Below are positions 9,524 to 19,137 of a stretch of DNA of 64,000 nucleotides, piece by piece. The translations under genes and the position numbers were made by a program. The stretch is taken from the NCBI RefSeq assembly GCF_000026145.1, contig NC_009445.1:3534001-3598000 (forward strand), written 5' to 3'. Under the pieces are notes generated by a model that had not been told where the DNA came from, searched no databases, and saw only the letters and a list, made by a program, of their open reading frames with translations. The DNA comes from Bradyrhizobium sp. ORS 278. GTDB lineage: Bacteria; Pseudomonadota; Alphaproteobacteria; Rhizobiales; Xanthobacteraceae. The stretch's first letter is position 1, and every line of letters begins with the position of its first letter.

Positions 9524-9567
9524 TCGTCTAGACGAAAAAAAAGACGCGGCCACGCTCATCGCGTGCC
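9524..9567 (-). promoter_or_regulatory. Terminator-like hairpin and palindrome in the cold-shock gene leader
   Basis: Read on the minus strand, a CACGC-GATGA-GCGTG stem, extended by a bulged GG/CC, is followed after GCGTC by eight to nine T. The perfect 12-base palindrome TCGTCTAGACGA comes next and runs into the Shine-Dalgarno. The whole structure ends 11 bases before the ATG. It may be an attenuator, or the terminator of a short upstream transcript. No gene feeding it from upstream is evident. Confidence 0.4.
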
Positions 9568-9875
9568 ACGCCACAAACGGGCTTCCCGGGATCTGCTCAA
9601 TTTCCGTAGCTACGAAACGCACAGTCGAACGGCCAATCCGATTGTGGGCGAGATTGCAACACGATTTTCCGGCGATATCAAGTTTGACGGACTGATGAGA
9701 ACGCGTCGCGGCGTCGCGGACATGTATGCTTGCTGCGGCTGCGAAGCCCTTGGCGGCGGAACCACAAGACGTGGAGCAACCCGCGGATGCGTGATACCGA
9801 TGGATCGGCATCGGGAACTCCGGGCAAATCGTCGCAGCATTTTTAAGCGCATTTGAATGACGCGGACGGGCATCG

Positions 9876-10273
9876 ATGCGTGGGGCAACTCGGGCGGTGC
9901 TGGGCGCGCGACCACGCCCCAGTGCACTGGCCGCCATCCTGCTGCTCTCCCTCGGTATGGCCTTCACCCCCTCAGCCGGCGCTGCAGAAACTGGGATCCC
10001 AGATCGGGCAGGGAGCGGCCGGCAAGGAGATCGGACGGATCGCACCCGGAACGGGATCGGGTAGCGGCGTTAGGCCTGACGATGCTCGGCCGGGTCGGCC
10101 GGCTGGGCCGCGAGGCAACCGCCGGCGGCAGTCGTCACCCGCGCAGCAATTCCGGCGGTGGCGGAGCCCGGAAGTGCCGAGCAGCCGCGATACCGCAGGA
10201 GACCGCCCGGCTCAGCTCGAACTACGACAGTCAGCCGTGGCTGCTGCCGGATCAGGGAACCCCGAGCGTCTAG
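9876..10273 (+). pseudogene. Probable remnant of a small secreted-protein gene, broken by frameshifts
   Basis: An ATG at 9876 opens a clean signal peptide (ALAAILLLSLGMAFTPSAGA), but the frame closes at 10064. Plausible continuation appears first in the next frame (LQKLGSQIGQGAAGKEIG, ~9987-10050) and then in the third frame, ending at 10273 (PQETARLSSNYDSQPWLLP). This pattern suggests two indels. No family was recognised. The alternative is that only the short signal-peptide ORF is real. Confidence 0.3.
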
Positions 10274-10289
10274 CTCATATGATAGCTGA

Positions 10290-11333
10290 TCAGACCGGCT
10301 TTGGGGCGACATAGCCGCTGAAGCCGACGACGTCTTGTGAACTGCCCATGAGCGGCACCAGGTCCAGCGGATGGATGAACTCGTCGCGGAAGCAGGCATG
10401 AATCCTCGCATCGAAAATGTGCTTCAGCCACTCGATCACCACCTTGTGCCTGTCGGAGTTACGAAACTCCTTGTGATAGGTCAGCCACAGATCCATGTGG
10501 TAGTTGACGCCGAGATCGACGGGAACGAGCGGCGCTCCCAGCGCGACCACCGAGGTCGGAAGGAAGCCGATGCCGGCGCTGCGTTCGACGGCGTAGAGTA
10601 CGGCCACGCTGGAATTGGTGGAGATGCCGACGATTCCTTCGAGCGAGTCGAGGCCGAGAATGCGCGCATATCCCGTCTCGTCGAGCTGCACGCCGTGCTG
10701 CTTGATGATACGATGGTTCCTGAGATCGGCCAGCGATGACGGCAGTCCATGAGCATCGCGATAGGCCTCGGAGACGAAGCCGTAGATGTGCAGCCGGCCG
10801 AGCTTGCTGACGATGACGTCCGGGTTGGTCGGCCGTTCGAACTGAATCGAGATATCGGCCTCGAGCCGCGAAACGTCGGCCTGCTGCATCGCGCAGCTGA
10901 GATCGACCGTGATCTTGCGATAGGTGCGCTGGAAGTCGATCAGTCGCGGCAGGATCCAGAAATTGCCGGGGCCTTCGGTCACGGCCACGCGCACCGATCC
11001 GCGCGTATCGGTCGAGAGCGCGGCGCGCCGGAAAATGTTGAAGCTGAGCCGTTCCATCTGCTCGACGTCGAACAGCAGAGCACGCCCCTCATCGCTGAGC
11101 GATAGTCCGGTTTGATCGCGGATGAAGAGTTTGCATCCGAGCTCGTATTCGAGCCGGTCGATCTTGCGCATCAATGTCGTACCCGTCAGGCCGAGAACCT
11201 CCGCTGCGTTCCTGAAACTCTGGTGCCGCGTACAAAGGAGAAATGCTCTTAAATCTTCCCATGAGGCATTAAGCGTTTCGTCAGATTTTCCGCGCTGCGT
11301 AGATGCAGCACCCCGATGCAAATGTTGCCGCAT
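10290..11333 (-). CDS. LysR-family transcriptional regulator
   Basis: The winged helix-turn-helix lies near residues 22-80 (DLRAFLLCTRHQSFRNAAEV, then GLTGTTLMRKIDRLEYELGCKLF). It is followed by a periplasmic-binding-protein-like effector domain (TEGPGNFWILPRLIDFQR onward). At 347 aa it is slightly longer than usual because of N- and C-terminal extensions. The N-terminal ~17 residues are poorly supported, and the true start may be internal. The gene is transcribed away from the acetyltransferase cluster at 11389 with 55 bases between the starts, the classic arrangement for a LysR regulator and its target operon. Confidence 0.9.
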   Translation of the reverse strand: MRQHLHRGAASTQRGKSDETLNASWEDLRAFLLCTRHQSFRNAAEVLGLTGTTLMRKIDRLEYELGCKLFIRDQTGLSLSDEGRALLFDVEQMERLSFNIFRRAALSTDTRGSVRVAVTEGPGNFWILPRLIDFQRTYRKITVDLSCAMQQADVSRLEADISIQFERPTNPDVIVSKLGRLHIYGFVSEAYRDAHGLPSSLADLRNHRIIKQHGVQLDETGYARILGLDSLEGIVGISTNSSVAVLYAVERSAGIGFLPTSVVALGAPLVPVDLGVNYHMDLWLTYHKEFRNSDRHKVVIEWLKHIFDARIHACFRDEFIHPLDLVPLMGSSQDVVGFSGYVAPKPV

Positions 11334-11388
11334 ACACTCAAGCCCCGACTAGTAGGATGACGTCATCAAAGCCAAGCTGGAAACATAG

Positions 11389-12030
11389 ATGCAGAAACAG
11401 CAGCGAGGAAGCACTGATTTTTCAGAGCGACATCAGCTCGACGCATTGCCGTTGACTCATCTGATCACGGCGCAAGCCGTCACCTCCGAACTGCTCGGCG
11501 AGCTCGCGGCGCTGGCGCGGCGCGAGATCCCGGGCGTTCGCGCCTCTGAATGTGAGCTTGCCGAGTTCTTGCGGCACGATCCCGACTCGATTTTCGTGCT
11601 CTGCAGAGGCCGTCGGCTGCTGGGCGGCATCGCGTTCCTCTATTTGAACTCAGCCGGTCTCGACGCGCTGCTGCTGGATGATTTCAATTTGAATCATCCG
11701 CCGCGCAAGTTTCTGGCCCGGCCTGATGAGGATGTGGCGGCGATCTACGTCTGGGCGCTGGTGGCCCAAGGGCGTGGAGCGATCGGTCTCGGCAATGTCG
11801 CGGAGGTGCTGCGCGGACCTAGATACCGGGCAGCCGACTACTATGCGCAGCCATCAAGCTCCGAGGGGCGCGCGTTTCTGGGTGCGCTCGGCTTCAAGCC
11901 GCTCGCGAGCTTTCAGCCGGATCTCTGGTGGTATCAGCGGCCCTGGAACCGGCTGCCTCGGATCCTCGCGCCCTCAATTCAGTCAACGACAGGTTTAGTA
12001 GCAGGGAGTGTAGCAGATGCACGGCATTAG
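11389..12030 (+). CDS. GNAT-like acetyltransferase, first of the LysR-linked cluster
   Basis: This 213-residue protein has a GNAT-like order: an N-terminal helix pair (LLGELAALARREIPGVRASE), a central strand pair (FVLCRGRRLLGGIAFLYLN), the segment AAIYVWALVAQGRGAIGLG where acetyl-CoA would bind, and a closing AFLGALGFKPL. The match is weak, and the acetyl-CoA loop is not the standard R/Q-x-x-G-x-G/A. Its 3' end overlaps the next GNAT gene by 14 bases, so translation is probably coupled. The substrate is unknown. Confidence 0.65.
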   Translation: MQKQQRGSTDFSERHQLDALPLTHLITAQAVTSELLGELAALARREIPGVRASECELAEFLRHDPDSIFVLCRGRRLLGGIAFLYLNSAGLDALLLDDFNLNHPPRKFLARPDEDVAAIYVWALVAQGRGAIGLGNVAEVLRGPRYRAADYYAQPSSSEGRAFLGALGFKPLASFQPDLWWYQRPWNRLPRILAPSIQSTTGLVAGSVADARH

Positions 12031-12640
12031 TTCGGTCAAGATGACGAAATCGAATTCACGCGCGATCTCGGTCCGCATCGCGCGTGATCCGAACGATCTG
12101 ATGCTCGTGACGGCCATCCGCTCGGCGGTCTATCTGACGGAGCAGGATTGTCCGATGGAGGAAGAGTTCGACGGCAACGATCTCGTCGCGGCGCACTTTC
12201 TCGGCTTCGTCGGCAAAGAGCCGGCCGGATGCGTGCGTGTACGCTTCTTCGGCGAGTTCGCCAAGGTCGAGCGGCTCGCGGTCCGTCATCAGTATCGGCG
12301 GTCGCGGCTGTCCTTCAAGCTGGTGCGTGAGGCGCTCGATTATTGCCGGCGCAAGGGTTTCAAGAAGGCTTATGGACATGCGCAGGATCGTCTTGTCGAC
12401 TTCTGGGCGCATTTCGGCGCCAAGCCGCTCGGTCATAATCGCAAGCTGACCTTCTCCGACTTCTCCTACACGGAGATGGTGCTGGATCTCGAACCGTGCG
12501 ACGACGCGATCACGCTCGACAGCGATCCCTACCTGATCATCCGGCCCGAAGGTGATTGGGATCGGCCCGGCGTTCTGGATCTCTCGGCTGGCCGGCCGGC
12601 GTCCTCGCCGCTGCGTGACTTCGCCGCAGCGAGATCGTGA
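12017..12640 (+). CDS. GNAT family N-acetyltransferase
   Basis: The protein has a readable GNAT core. VRIARDPNDLMLVTAIRSAVY begins the fold, GCVRVRFFGEFAKVERLAV forms strands 3-4, QYRRSRLSFKLVREALDYCR is the position of the acetyl-CoA pyrophosphate loop and helix, and YGHAQDRLVDFWAHFGAKPL closes it. The loop reads Q-x-x-R-S-R rather than Q-x-x-G-x-G, a deviation worth noting. The C-terminal ~60 residues extend beyond the domain. It overlaps its neighbours by 14 bases upstream and 4 bases downstream, so all three genes form one translationally coupled operon. Confidence 0.8.
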   Translation: MHGISSVKMTKSNSRAISVRIARDPNDLMLVTAIRSAVYLTEQDCPMEEEFDGNDLVAAHFLGFVGKEPAGCVRVRFFGEFAKVERLAVRHQYRRSRLSFKLVREALDYCRRKGFKKAYGHAQDRLVDFWAHFGAKPLGHNRKLTFSDFSYTEMVLDLEPCDDAITLDSDPYLIIRPEGDWDRPGVLDLSAGRPASSPLRDFAAARS

Positions 12641-13218
12641 TGTCGAACCGCGATCTGTTCGGCGGCAGCGAGATGGATCCGCCGGTCCTGATGTGTGCAG
12701 ACCTGCAGTGCGAATATCTCGCCGAGGGACGCAAGCATCTGATCGCCGACGGGGACGTCATCATGGCGCGCTGCCGACAACTGATCGCGCTGTGGCGCGA
12801 CAATCTATGGCCCGTCGTCCACCTCAAGCGGATCGCCCAGGCGGCGTGGTTCAACCCGGCCTCCAACTTGACGAACTGGATCGACGACTTCAAGCCGAGG
12901 CCGAGTGAGATTGCGTTCGATCACCCATTGCCGTCGGCCTACAGCTCGGCGCGCTTTGCCGACTACATGTCGAACATGCGCAGCATCCGCTGCGTCGTGC
13001 TCGGCTTCTCGCTCGATGAGACGATCCTGTCCACGGTCGTCGACGGTTTCCATCGCAGCCATCGCTATCAGGTGATCGGTGATGCGGTCGCCTGCCGCAA
13101 GGCCTGCGCCGGCGATGCCGCCGCCTACAAGCAAGTGGTCACTCGGGTGATCGGCAATTTCGCCGGCGTGCTCGACAGTGCCGAGCTGATTGGCGCGAGC
13201 GGGCGGCTGGCCGTCTGA
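12637..13218 (+). CDS. Isochorismatase-like (cysteine hydrolase fold) protein lacking the catalytic Cys
   Basis: The 193-residue protein has the isochorismatase layout: the Asp strand VLMCADLQCEY (~17-27), the Lys region PVVHLKRIAQ, and CVVLGFSLDETILSTVVDGF, where active enzymes read G-x-x-T-x-x-C-V. Here the Cys position holds Thr, so amidohydrolase chemistry is unlikely. It may be a binding or scaffold relative. It overlaps the upstream GNAT gene by four bases (ATGA type) and ends the LysR-linked operon. Confidence 0.75.
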   Translation: MMSNRDLFGGSEMDPPVLMCADLQCEYLAEGRKHLIADGDVIMARCRQLIALWRDNLWPVVHLKRIAQAAWFNPASNLTNWIDDFKPRPSEIAFDHPLPSAYSSARFADYMSNMRSIRCVVLGFSLDETILSTVVDGFHRSHRYQVIGDAVACRKACAGDAAAYKQVVTRVIGNFAGVLDSAELIGASGRLAV

Positions 13219-13236
13219 GCGGTGCAGCGGCCTGGG

Positions 13237-13413
13237 TCATCGCCCGGCCAGTCGTTCGGCCAGCTCGATCACGAGGCGCCGGTCTGACGGATCGGTGATC
13301 TTGTTGAACGCAACGACAAGGCGCAGCGCCTCCACGACGTGCAAATCAACAGGATTTTCGCTCAGCAGCCGCAGCAGCTTCTGTTCTGGCGGTTCGCAAT
13401 CGTCTTTGCTCAC
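13237..13413 (-). CDS. Small conserved-looking protein, 58 aa
   Basis: A GTG at 13413, preceded by GGAG at good spacing, gives a 58-residue acidic helical protein (CEPPEQKLLRLLSENPVDLH, ITDPSDRRLVIELAERLAGR). The longer frame to 13494 begins with a Ser/Trp-rich stretch that is only the shadow of the opposite-strand gene. It diverges from the small gene at 13442, with 28 bases between starts. No family was recognised. Confidence 0.55.
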   Translation of the reverse strand: MSKDDCEPPEQKLLRLLSENPVDLHVVEALRLVVAFNKITDPSDRRLVIELAERLAGR

Positions 13414-13441
13414 GCTGCAGCTCCAGGAACGAGACCACGAC

Positions 13442-13609
13442 ATGACCCGAGAGGATGAGCTCAAAGAGCTGGCGAGCAGCCTCCAGGCGGCCATTGCGAA
13501 GGCGCGCCAGCTCGACCTGCCGACCAGCGCTTACATTCTCTCATTGGCACTTGTGGAGGTGTCCCAGACAATCGAGGCAGAGTTGAGGGGACAGGCCGAT
13601 TCCGAATGA
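13442..13609 (+). CDS. Small conserved-looking helical protein, 55 aa
   Basis: An ATG at 13442 gives MTREDELKELASSLQAAIAK and continues as two amphipathic helices, ending AELRGQADSE. GGAACGAG upstream could serve as the ribosome site. The in-frame extension back to 13190 is not credible because it is out of character and overlaps the isochorismatase-like gene. The protein is probably cytoplasmic; its role is unknown. It forms a divergent pair with 13237-13413. Confidence 0.6.
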   Translation: MTREDELKELASSLQAAIAKARQLDLPTSAYILSLALVEVSQTIEAELRGQADSE

Positions 13610-13792
13610 GATTCGGGCAGCATGGCGGCTCTGCACGCCACGCGCATTCAACTGGGTCAATCCTAGCAGGACGTGCTACTCATTCGCCGTGCACGGCATG
13701 CGAGTAGTTGCCGGCGATGGAATCTTCCCGCCGCAAGAAACAAGCCGCAGCAGTGAGGATATCAACGGTAAATAATTGCCGTGGTCGCCCGC

Positions 13793-14941
13793 TCAGGGCC
13801 GGTCGACCCTGACGACGCGGCCCTTGTCGATGGCGAGCGCGAGCTTGCCATGCTTCAGCGCCAGCGCAGCCTCGCCGAACAGCTCGCGGCGCCAGCCCTG
13901 CAGCGCCGCGACGTCGGCCTGGTCGTCGGCCGCGATCTGCTCGAGATCATCGACGGTGGCGATCACCTTGCTGGCGACGGCGTGACGCTCGGAGGTCATG
14001 CGTAGCAGGACTTTCAGCAGCTCGACGATCGCGGCCCCGTTGGAATTGTTGCGCGGCTTCTCCAGCTTGGGCAGACCAGCGAGGTCGCGGGCGAGCCCGC
14101 GCTGCACGGCGGCGACGATGTCGGAGCCCCATTTCGAGCGCTCGAAGCCTTTGGGCAGCGAACGCAGATTGCCGAGCTTCTCGATCGTCGTCGGAGCGTG
14201 CGTGGCGATATCGCCGACGGCGTCGTCCTTCATGACACGGCTGCGCGGCACGTCGCGGCTCTGCGCCTCCTGCTCGCGCCAGGCGGCGACCTCGATCAGG
14301 ACAGCTAATTCCTTCGGCTTGCGGACGCGGGTCTTCAGCCGTTCCCAGGCGCGCTCGGGATGGAAGTCGTAGGTCTTCGGCGAGGTCAGGATCTCCATCT
14401 CCTCGCTGACCCAGTCGCTACGGCCGCGCTTCTTGAGATCCGTATCGAGCGCGGCGAACACGTCGCGCAGATGGGTGACGTCGGCCTCGGCGTAATGCGC
14501 CTGCTCCTTGGTGAGCGGCCGGCGCGACCAGTCGGTGAAGCGGTGGGTCTTGTCCGGGCGGTGACCGGTAATGCGTTCGACCAACTGATCGTAGGCGATG
14601 CTGTCGCCGTATCCCAGCACCATTGCGGCGACCTGGGTGTCGAAGATCGGGTGCGGCACGATGCCGGCGCGGTGCCAGATGATCTCGATATCCTGGCGGG
14701 CGGCGTGGAAGACCTTGAGGACCTTCTCATTGGCCATCAGCTCGAAGAACGCCTTGAGATCGATGCCCTCGGCGAGCGCGTCGATCACCACGGCCTCGTC
14801 CTGGCTCGCCATCTGCACGACGCAGAGCAGGGGGTAGTAGGTGGTCTCCCGCAGGAACTCGGTATCGACGGTGATGACCGGGTGTTGGGCGAGGCGGGCG
14901 CAGGCGGCTGCGAGGTCCGCGGTGGTGGTGATCAAGTCCAT
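13793..14941 (-). CDS. rnd: Ribonuclease D
   Basis: This is a 3'-5' exoribonuclease that trims tRNA and other structured RNA. The DEDD exonuclease domain shows Exo[16 protein letters not shown] (~21-35), Exo[16 protein letters not shown], and Exo[16 protein letters not shown] with the catalytic Tyr. An HRDC domain follows ([20 protein letters not shown]), then a second helical domain. [17 protein letters not shown] at 14941 gives 382 aa and fits the family start. An ATG seven codons upstream is also in frame. Confidence 0.95.
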   Translation of the reverse strand: MDLITTTADLAAACARLAQHPVITVDTEFLRETTYYPLLCVVQMASQDEAVVIDALAEGIDLKAFFELMANEKVLKVFHAARQDIEIIWHRAGIVPHPIFDTQVAAMVLGYGDSIAYDQLVERITGHRPDKTHRFTDWSRRPLTKEQAHYAEADVTHLRDVFAALDTDLKKRGRSDWVSEEMEILTSPKTYDFHPERAWERLKTRVRKPKELAVLIEVAAWREQEAQSRDVPRSRVMKDDAVGDIATHAPTTIEKLGNLRSLPKGFERSKWGSDIVAAVQRGLARDLAGLPKLEKPRNNSNGAAIVELLKVLLRMTSERHAVASKVIATVDDLEQIAADDQADVAALQGWRRELFGEAALALKHGKLALAIDKGRVVRVDRP

Positions 14942-15108
14942 GAACGATCCATGACGAGGCACTTACGCCGTCGTCCGAAAACGCTGACAAGTCAAGGGTG
15001 TCGGCAAAGGGTACGAGACGAAATTCGTCCCCGCTTGTCGGCCCAAACCGGCCGGAACGCAAGCGCCCCGGTGTCAGCCGATCGCTCTATGGTTGACGAT
15101 CGGGCCTC

Positions 15109-15219
15109 TCAGTGATGCCGGACGCGGCCCGAAGGGCGCCGCCCCGACGGCACGGCCAGCACGATCAGGCAGAGCGCGATCATCGCCAGACCCATGAATT
15201 CGAACACCAGCGCGTCCAT
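15109..15219 (-). CDS. Very small single-span membrane protein, 36 aa
   Basis: This short frame opens MDALVFEFMGLAMIALCLIV, a single hydrophobic helix, and finishes with a basic tail (PSGRRPSGRVRHH). A strong Shine-Dalgarno, GGGGAGG, sits 7 bases before the ATG, which is the best reason to call it. The positive-inside rule places the tail in the cytoplasm. It lies between selO and rnd on the same strand. The function is unknown. Confidence 0.6.
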   Translation of the reverse strand: MDALVFEFMGLAMIALCLIVLAVPSGRRPSGRVRHH

Positions 15220-15327
15220 GTTCGCAACCTCCCCGACGTGTTGCTTCAACTTGTCGGGGCGGCGTTGATCGTTTCTTAAGGACCCCGGCGCGCTGCCAGG
15301 GATGGTGGACGCGAAGTTAAGAACGTG

Positions 15328-16803
15328 TCAGGTGCCACAGAAGGTCTGCAGCACGCGCTCCTCGGGCTGCGGCGGCTCGGCATAATCGGCCCGGTCCGGC
15401 TGATCGTCGTAGGGCTTCGCCAGCACGGCATGGAGTTCCTCAAAGGGCGCATAGTCATCGTTCTCGACTGCCGCCGTGATCACCGCCTCGATGCGGTGGT
15501 TGCGCGGGATGAAGGCCGGATTGACCTTGCGCATCGCCGCGCGCCGCTCGGCGGGCGTCTGCGGTTCCACGGCGAGGCGCTGCTGCCAGCGGGCGGCCCA
15601 TTCGTCGAACCCCGTGGGATCCTCGAACAGCGCCCGGACCACGCTGAGATCGCCACTGCCGGCGGCATCGCTGAGCCTGCGGAATGTCAGGGTGAAGTCC
15701 GCCTTGGCCAGCGCCATCGCATCGAACAGCGCTTGCGCCAGCGGCTGGTCGCCGTCGCGTTGCGTGAACAGGCCGAGCTTGCGGCGCAGGCCCGCCTGGT
15801 GGGCTTCCGTGAACTGGGCCGCGAAGCCGTCGAGCGCAGTCTCCGCTTCCTTGATCGCCTGGTCCTTGTCGTCGCCGAACAGCGGCAGCAGGCATTCGGC
15901 CAGCCGGGTCAAGTTCCACATCGCGATGCGCGGCTGGTTGGCGAAGGCGTAGCGGCCGAACTCGTCGATCGAGGAGAACACCTGCTTGGGGTCATAAGCG
16001 TCCATGAACGCGCAGGGGCCGTAATCGATGGTCTCGCCTGACACCGACGTGTTGTCAGTGTTCATGACGCCATGAATGAAGCCGACCAGGAGCCAGTCGG
16101 CAATCAGCTTCGCCTGGCGGCTGATCACGGCAGCCAGCAGGGCATGATACGGCCGCTCCGTGCCGGCGAGATCCGGATAGTGCCGGCCGATCACGTGGTC
16201 GGCGAGCCGGCGCACGGCCTCGACGTCCTGGCGGGCGGCGAAATACTGGAACGTGCCGACCCGGATGTGGCTGGTCGCGACGCGGGTCAGCACTGCGCCG
16301 GGGAGCGCCGTCCCGCGATAGACCTGCTCGCCGGTTACGACGGCGGCCAGCGACCGGGTGGTCGGGATGCCCAGCGCGGCCATGGCCTCGCTGACGATGT
16401 ATTCGCGCAGCACCGGCCCGAGCGCCGCCCGGCCGTCGCCGCGGCGCGAGAACGGGGTCGGGCCGGAGCCCTTGAGCTGGATGTCGCGGCGGACGCCGTT
16501 GCGGTCGACCACCTCGCCGAGCAGCACCGCCCTTCCGTCGCCGAGCTGCGGGACGAAATGCCCGAACTGGTGGCCGGCATAAGCCATCGCGATCGGCTCG
16601 GCGCCCTCCGGCACGGTCTTGCCGGCCAGGATCTCGGCGCCTTCGGGCGTCTCCAGCTCGGCCGGGTTCAACCCGAGCTCCTCGGCCAGCGGCCGGTTCA
16701 GCTTGATTAGGCGCGGCGCGGCGACGGGAGTGGGGGCCACCCGGGCGAAGAAATTGTCCGGCAGCGCGACGTAGGAGTTCTGGAAGGGGAAATGCACGGT
16801 CAT
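15328..16803 (-). CDS. selO: Protein adenylyltransferase SelO (YdiU/UPF0061)
   Basis: SelO is a pseudokinase-fold enzyme that AMPylates protein Ser/Thr/Tyr with ATP bound in inverted orientation, acting in redox homeostasis. The 491-residue protein starts [19 protein letters not shown]. Conserved motifs include [40 protein letters not shown], and the active-site stretch [20 protein letters not shown]. It ends CGT, where bacterial homologues keep a C-terminal Cys. The start at 16803 is well supported; the frame stays open far upstream only as the shadow of aspS. Confidence 0.95.
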   Translation of the reverse strand: MTVHFPFQNSYVALPDNFFARVAPTPVAAPRLIKLNRPLAEELGLNPAELETPEGAEILAGKTVPEGAEPIAMAYAGHQFGHFVPQLGDGRAVLLGEVVDRNGVRRDIQLKGSGPTPFSRRGDGRAALGPVLREYIVSEAMAALGIPTTRSLAAVVTGEQVYRGTALPGAVLTRVATSHIRVGTFQYFAARQDVEAVRRLADHVIGRHYPDLAGTERPYHALLAAVISRQAKLIADWLLVGFIHGVMNTDNTSVSGETIDYGPCAFMDAYDPKQVFSSIDEFGRYAFANQPRIAMWNLTRLAECLLPLFGDDKDQAIKEAETALDGFAAQFTEAHQAGLRRKLGLFTQRDGDQPLAQALFDAMALAKADFTLTFRRLSDAAGSGDLSVVRALFEDPTGFDEWAARWQQRLAVEPQTPAERRAAMRKVNPAFIPRNHRIEAVITAAVENDDYAPFEELHAVLAKPYDDQPDRADYAEPPQPEERVLQTFCGT

Positions 16804-17061
16804 GCCTCCCAAGATAAGCGCGAGACCGCCGCTTTTCGAGCCCAAACGACCGCCAGATGAGCGTTTCGGCGCCAGCTCAATTCGGCGGCTACGCGGCGGT
16901 TGCAACGGCCGCGGCAGCCGTTCGGGCAATGAGGCGGAAAAGGCCCGTTCCTGCGGTTGCCGCGCCGGGGCGGCTCGGTTAAACCCTGCCCGCATTCGGC
17001 AACGCGCCCCAGAGGCTTGCGCCGATTCCCTTTTCCTTAACGCCGACCATTCAGGACGACC

Positions 17062-18834
17062 ATGCATCGCTACCGGACCCATACCTGCGGCGCGCTCCGC
17101 GACAGCAACATCGGAGAGACGGTCCGGCTGTCCGGCTGGTGCCATCGCATCCGCGACCATGGCGGCGTGCTGTTCGTCGACCTGCGCGACCATTACGGCA
17201 TCACCCAGTGCGTCGTCGACCCTGACTCCAAAGCGTTCGGGCTGGCCGAAAAGCTGCGCTCGGAGTGGGTCGTGCGCATGGAGGGCAAGGTCCGCCACCG
17301 TCCCGAGGGCACCGAGAACCCGGAGCTGCCGACCGGGCAGGTCGAGCTCTACGTCGCCGACATCGAGGTGCTGGGCCCCGCGGCCGAGCTGCCGCTGCCG
17401 GTGTTCGGCGAGCAGGACTACCCCGAGGACATCCGGCTGAAGTACCGCTTCCTCGACCTGCGCCGTGACAGGCTGCACCAGAACATCATGACCCGCGGCG
17501 CGATCATCGATTCGATGCGCCGGCGGATGAAGGAGCAGGGCTTCTTCGAATTCCAGACGCCGATCCTGACTGCGTCGTCGCCGGAGGGCGCGCGCGACTT
17601 CCTGGTGCCGTCGCGCATCCATCCCGGCAAGTTCTACGCGCTGCCGCAGGCGCCGCAGCAGTACAAGCAGCTGCTCATGATGAGCGGCTTCGACCGCTAC
17701 TTCCAGATCGCGCCGTGCTTCCGCGACGAGGATCCGCGTGCCGACCGTCTGCCCGGTGAGTTCTATCAGCTCGACGTCGAGATGAGCTTCGTCGAGCAGG
17801 AGGACGTGTTCGCGGCGATGGAGCCTGTGATCACCGGCGTGTTCGAAGATTTTGCCAAGGGTAAGCCGGTCACCAAGGGCTGGCCGCGCATTCCGTTCGC
17901 GGAAGCGCTGCGCAAATACGGCACCGACAAGCCCGACCTGCGCAATCCGTTGGAGATGCAGGACGTCTCCGAGCACTTCCGCGGCTCCGGCTTCAAGGTG
18001 TTCGCGCGCATGCTCGAGGACCCGAAGAACCAGGTCTGGGCGATCCCGGCACCGGGTGGCGGCAGCCGCGCGTTCTGCGACCGCATGAACTCGTGGGCGC
18101 AGGGCGAGGGCCAGCCTGGCCTCGGGTACATCATGTGGCGCGAGGGCGGCGAGGGCGCTGGCCCGCTTGCGAACAACATCGGCCCGGAGCGGACCGCCGC
18201 GATCCGCAGCCAGCTCGGCACCAAGGAGGGCGATGCCGCCTTCTTCGTCGCCGGCGATCCCGACAAGTTCTGGAAGTTCGCAGGCCTCGCCCGCACCAAG
18301 GTCGGCGAGGAGCTGAACCTGATCGACAAGGACCGCTTCGCGCTGGCCTGGATCGTCGACTTCCCGATGTACGAGTACAACGAGGACGACAAGAAGGTCG
18401 ACTTCTCGCACAACCCGTTCTCGATGCCGCAGGGTGGCCTCGAAGCGCTCACCACCAAGGATCCGCTGACCATCAAGGCGTTCCAATACGACATCGCCTG
18501 CAACGGCTACGAGATCGCCTCCGGCGGCATCCGCAACCACAAGCCGGAAGCGATGGTGAAGGCGTTCGAGATCGCGGGCTATGGCGAGCAGGAGGTGGTC
18601 GACCGCTTCGGCGGCATGTACCGCGCCTTCCAGTACGGCGCCCCGCCGCATGGCGGCATGGCCGCCGGCGTCGACCGCATCGTGATGCTGCTGTGTGGCA
18701 CCACCAATCTGCGCGAGATCTCGCTGTTCCCGATGAACCAGCAGGCGATGGATCTGCTGATGGGCGCGCCATCGGAAGCCACGACGAAGCAGCTGCGCGA
18801 GCTGCACATCAAGCCCAACCTGCCGAACAAGTAG
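17062..18834 (+). CDS. aspS: Aspartyl-tRNA synthetase
   Basis: This class II synthetase charges tRNA-Asp, and in many alphaproteobacteria also tRNA-Asn as the non-discriminating form. It has an N-terminal OB anticodon-binding domain ([20 protein letters not shown]), motif 1/2 elements ([39 protein letters not shown]), a bacterial GAD insertion (~290-420), and motif 3 [18 protein letters not shown] near the C-terminus. The 590-residue length matches bacterial AspRS. It diverges from selO with a ~260-base gap. A palindrome at 18853 follows its stop. Confidence 0.97.
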   Translation: MHRYRTHTCGALRDSNIGETVRLSGWCHRIRDHGGVLFVDLRDHYGITQCVVDPDSKAFGLAEKLRSEWVVRMEGKVRHRPEGTENPELPTGQVELYVADIEVLGPAAELPLPVFGEQDYPEDIRLKYRFLDLRRDRLHQNIMTRGAIIDSMRRRMKEQGFFEFQTPILTASSPEGARDFLVPSRIHPGKFYALPQAPQQYKQLLMMSGFDRYFQIAPCFRDEDPRADRLPGEFYQLDVEMSFVEQEDVFAAMEPVITGVFEDFAKGKPVTKGWPRIPFAEALRKYGTDKPDLRNPLEMQDVSEHFRGSGFKVFARMLEDPKNQVWAIPAPGGGSRAFCDRMNSWAQGEGQPGLGYIMWREGGEGAGPLANNIGPERTAAIRSQLGTKEGDAAFFVAGDPDKFWKFAGLARTKVGEELNLIDKDRFALAWIVDFPMYEYNEDDKKVDFSHNPFSMPQGGLEALTTKDPLTIKAFQYDIACNGYEIASGGIRNHKPEAMVKAFEIAGYGEQEVVDRFGGMYRAFQYGAPPHGGMAAGVDRIVMLLCGTTNLREISLFPMNQQAMDLLMGAPSEATTKQLRELHIKPNLPNK

Positions 18835-18852
18835 TTCAGTGGAGGCGTGTAG

Positions 18853-18879
18853 CCCGGATGAACGACAGCGACATCCGGG
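18853..18879. repeat. Palindromic repeat / possible aspS terminator
   Basis: CCCGGATG at 18853 pairs with CATCCGGG ending at 18879. There is no T-run. This TAGCCCGGATG...CATCCGGG arrangement is a familiar intergenic palindrome in Bradyrhizobium (from memory). It starts 18 bases after the aspS stop. Confidence 0.6.
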
Positions 18880-18927
18880 TTCGCACGCGCAGCTCATGAG
18901 ACTTCGGATGTCGCTTTCGCTTCTGAC

Positions 18928-19013
18928 GTAGGGTGGGCAAAGCGGCCGCCGCAGGCGGCAGCGTGCCCACCGTCCATCGGCGTCTTTCGCAGCGAGACGG
19001 TGGGCACGGCGCC
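18928..19013. repeat. Dispersed intergenic repeat (GTAGGGTGGGCA type)
   Basis: GTAGGGTGGGCAAAGC, then GTGCCCACCGTCC, then GACGGTGGGCACGGC, form internally inverted GGGTGGGCA / TGCCCACC units. The type is common in Bradyrhizobium spacers (from memory). It lies between aspS and rlpA. Confidence 0.7.
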
Positions 19014-19137
19014 AGGGCGACGGACGATCTGTTCTCTCGGTGACTCCACCATGTAGGTCCGCTGTCGTCACGGTTCTGTCCTCAGAACGTCTGCTTTGCT
19101 CGGTCGAATTCTCCTGCTGGGATGCGGGAGGAGGGAC

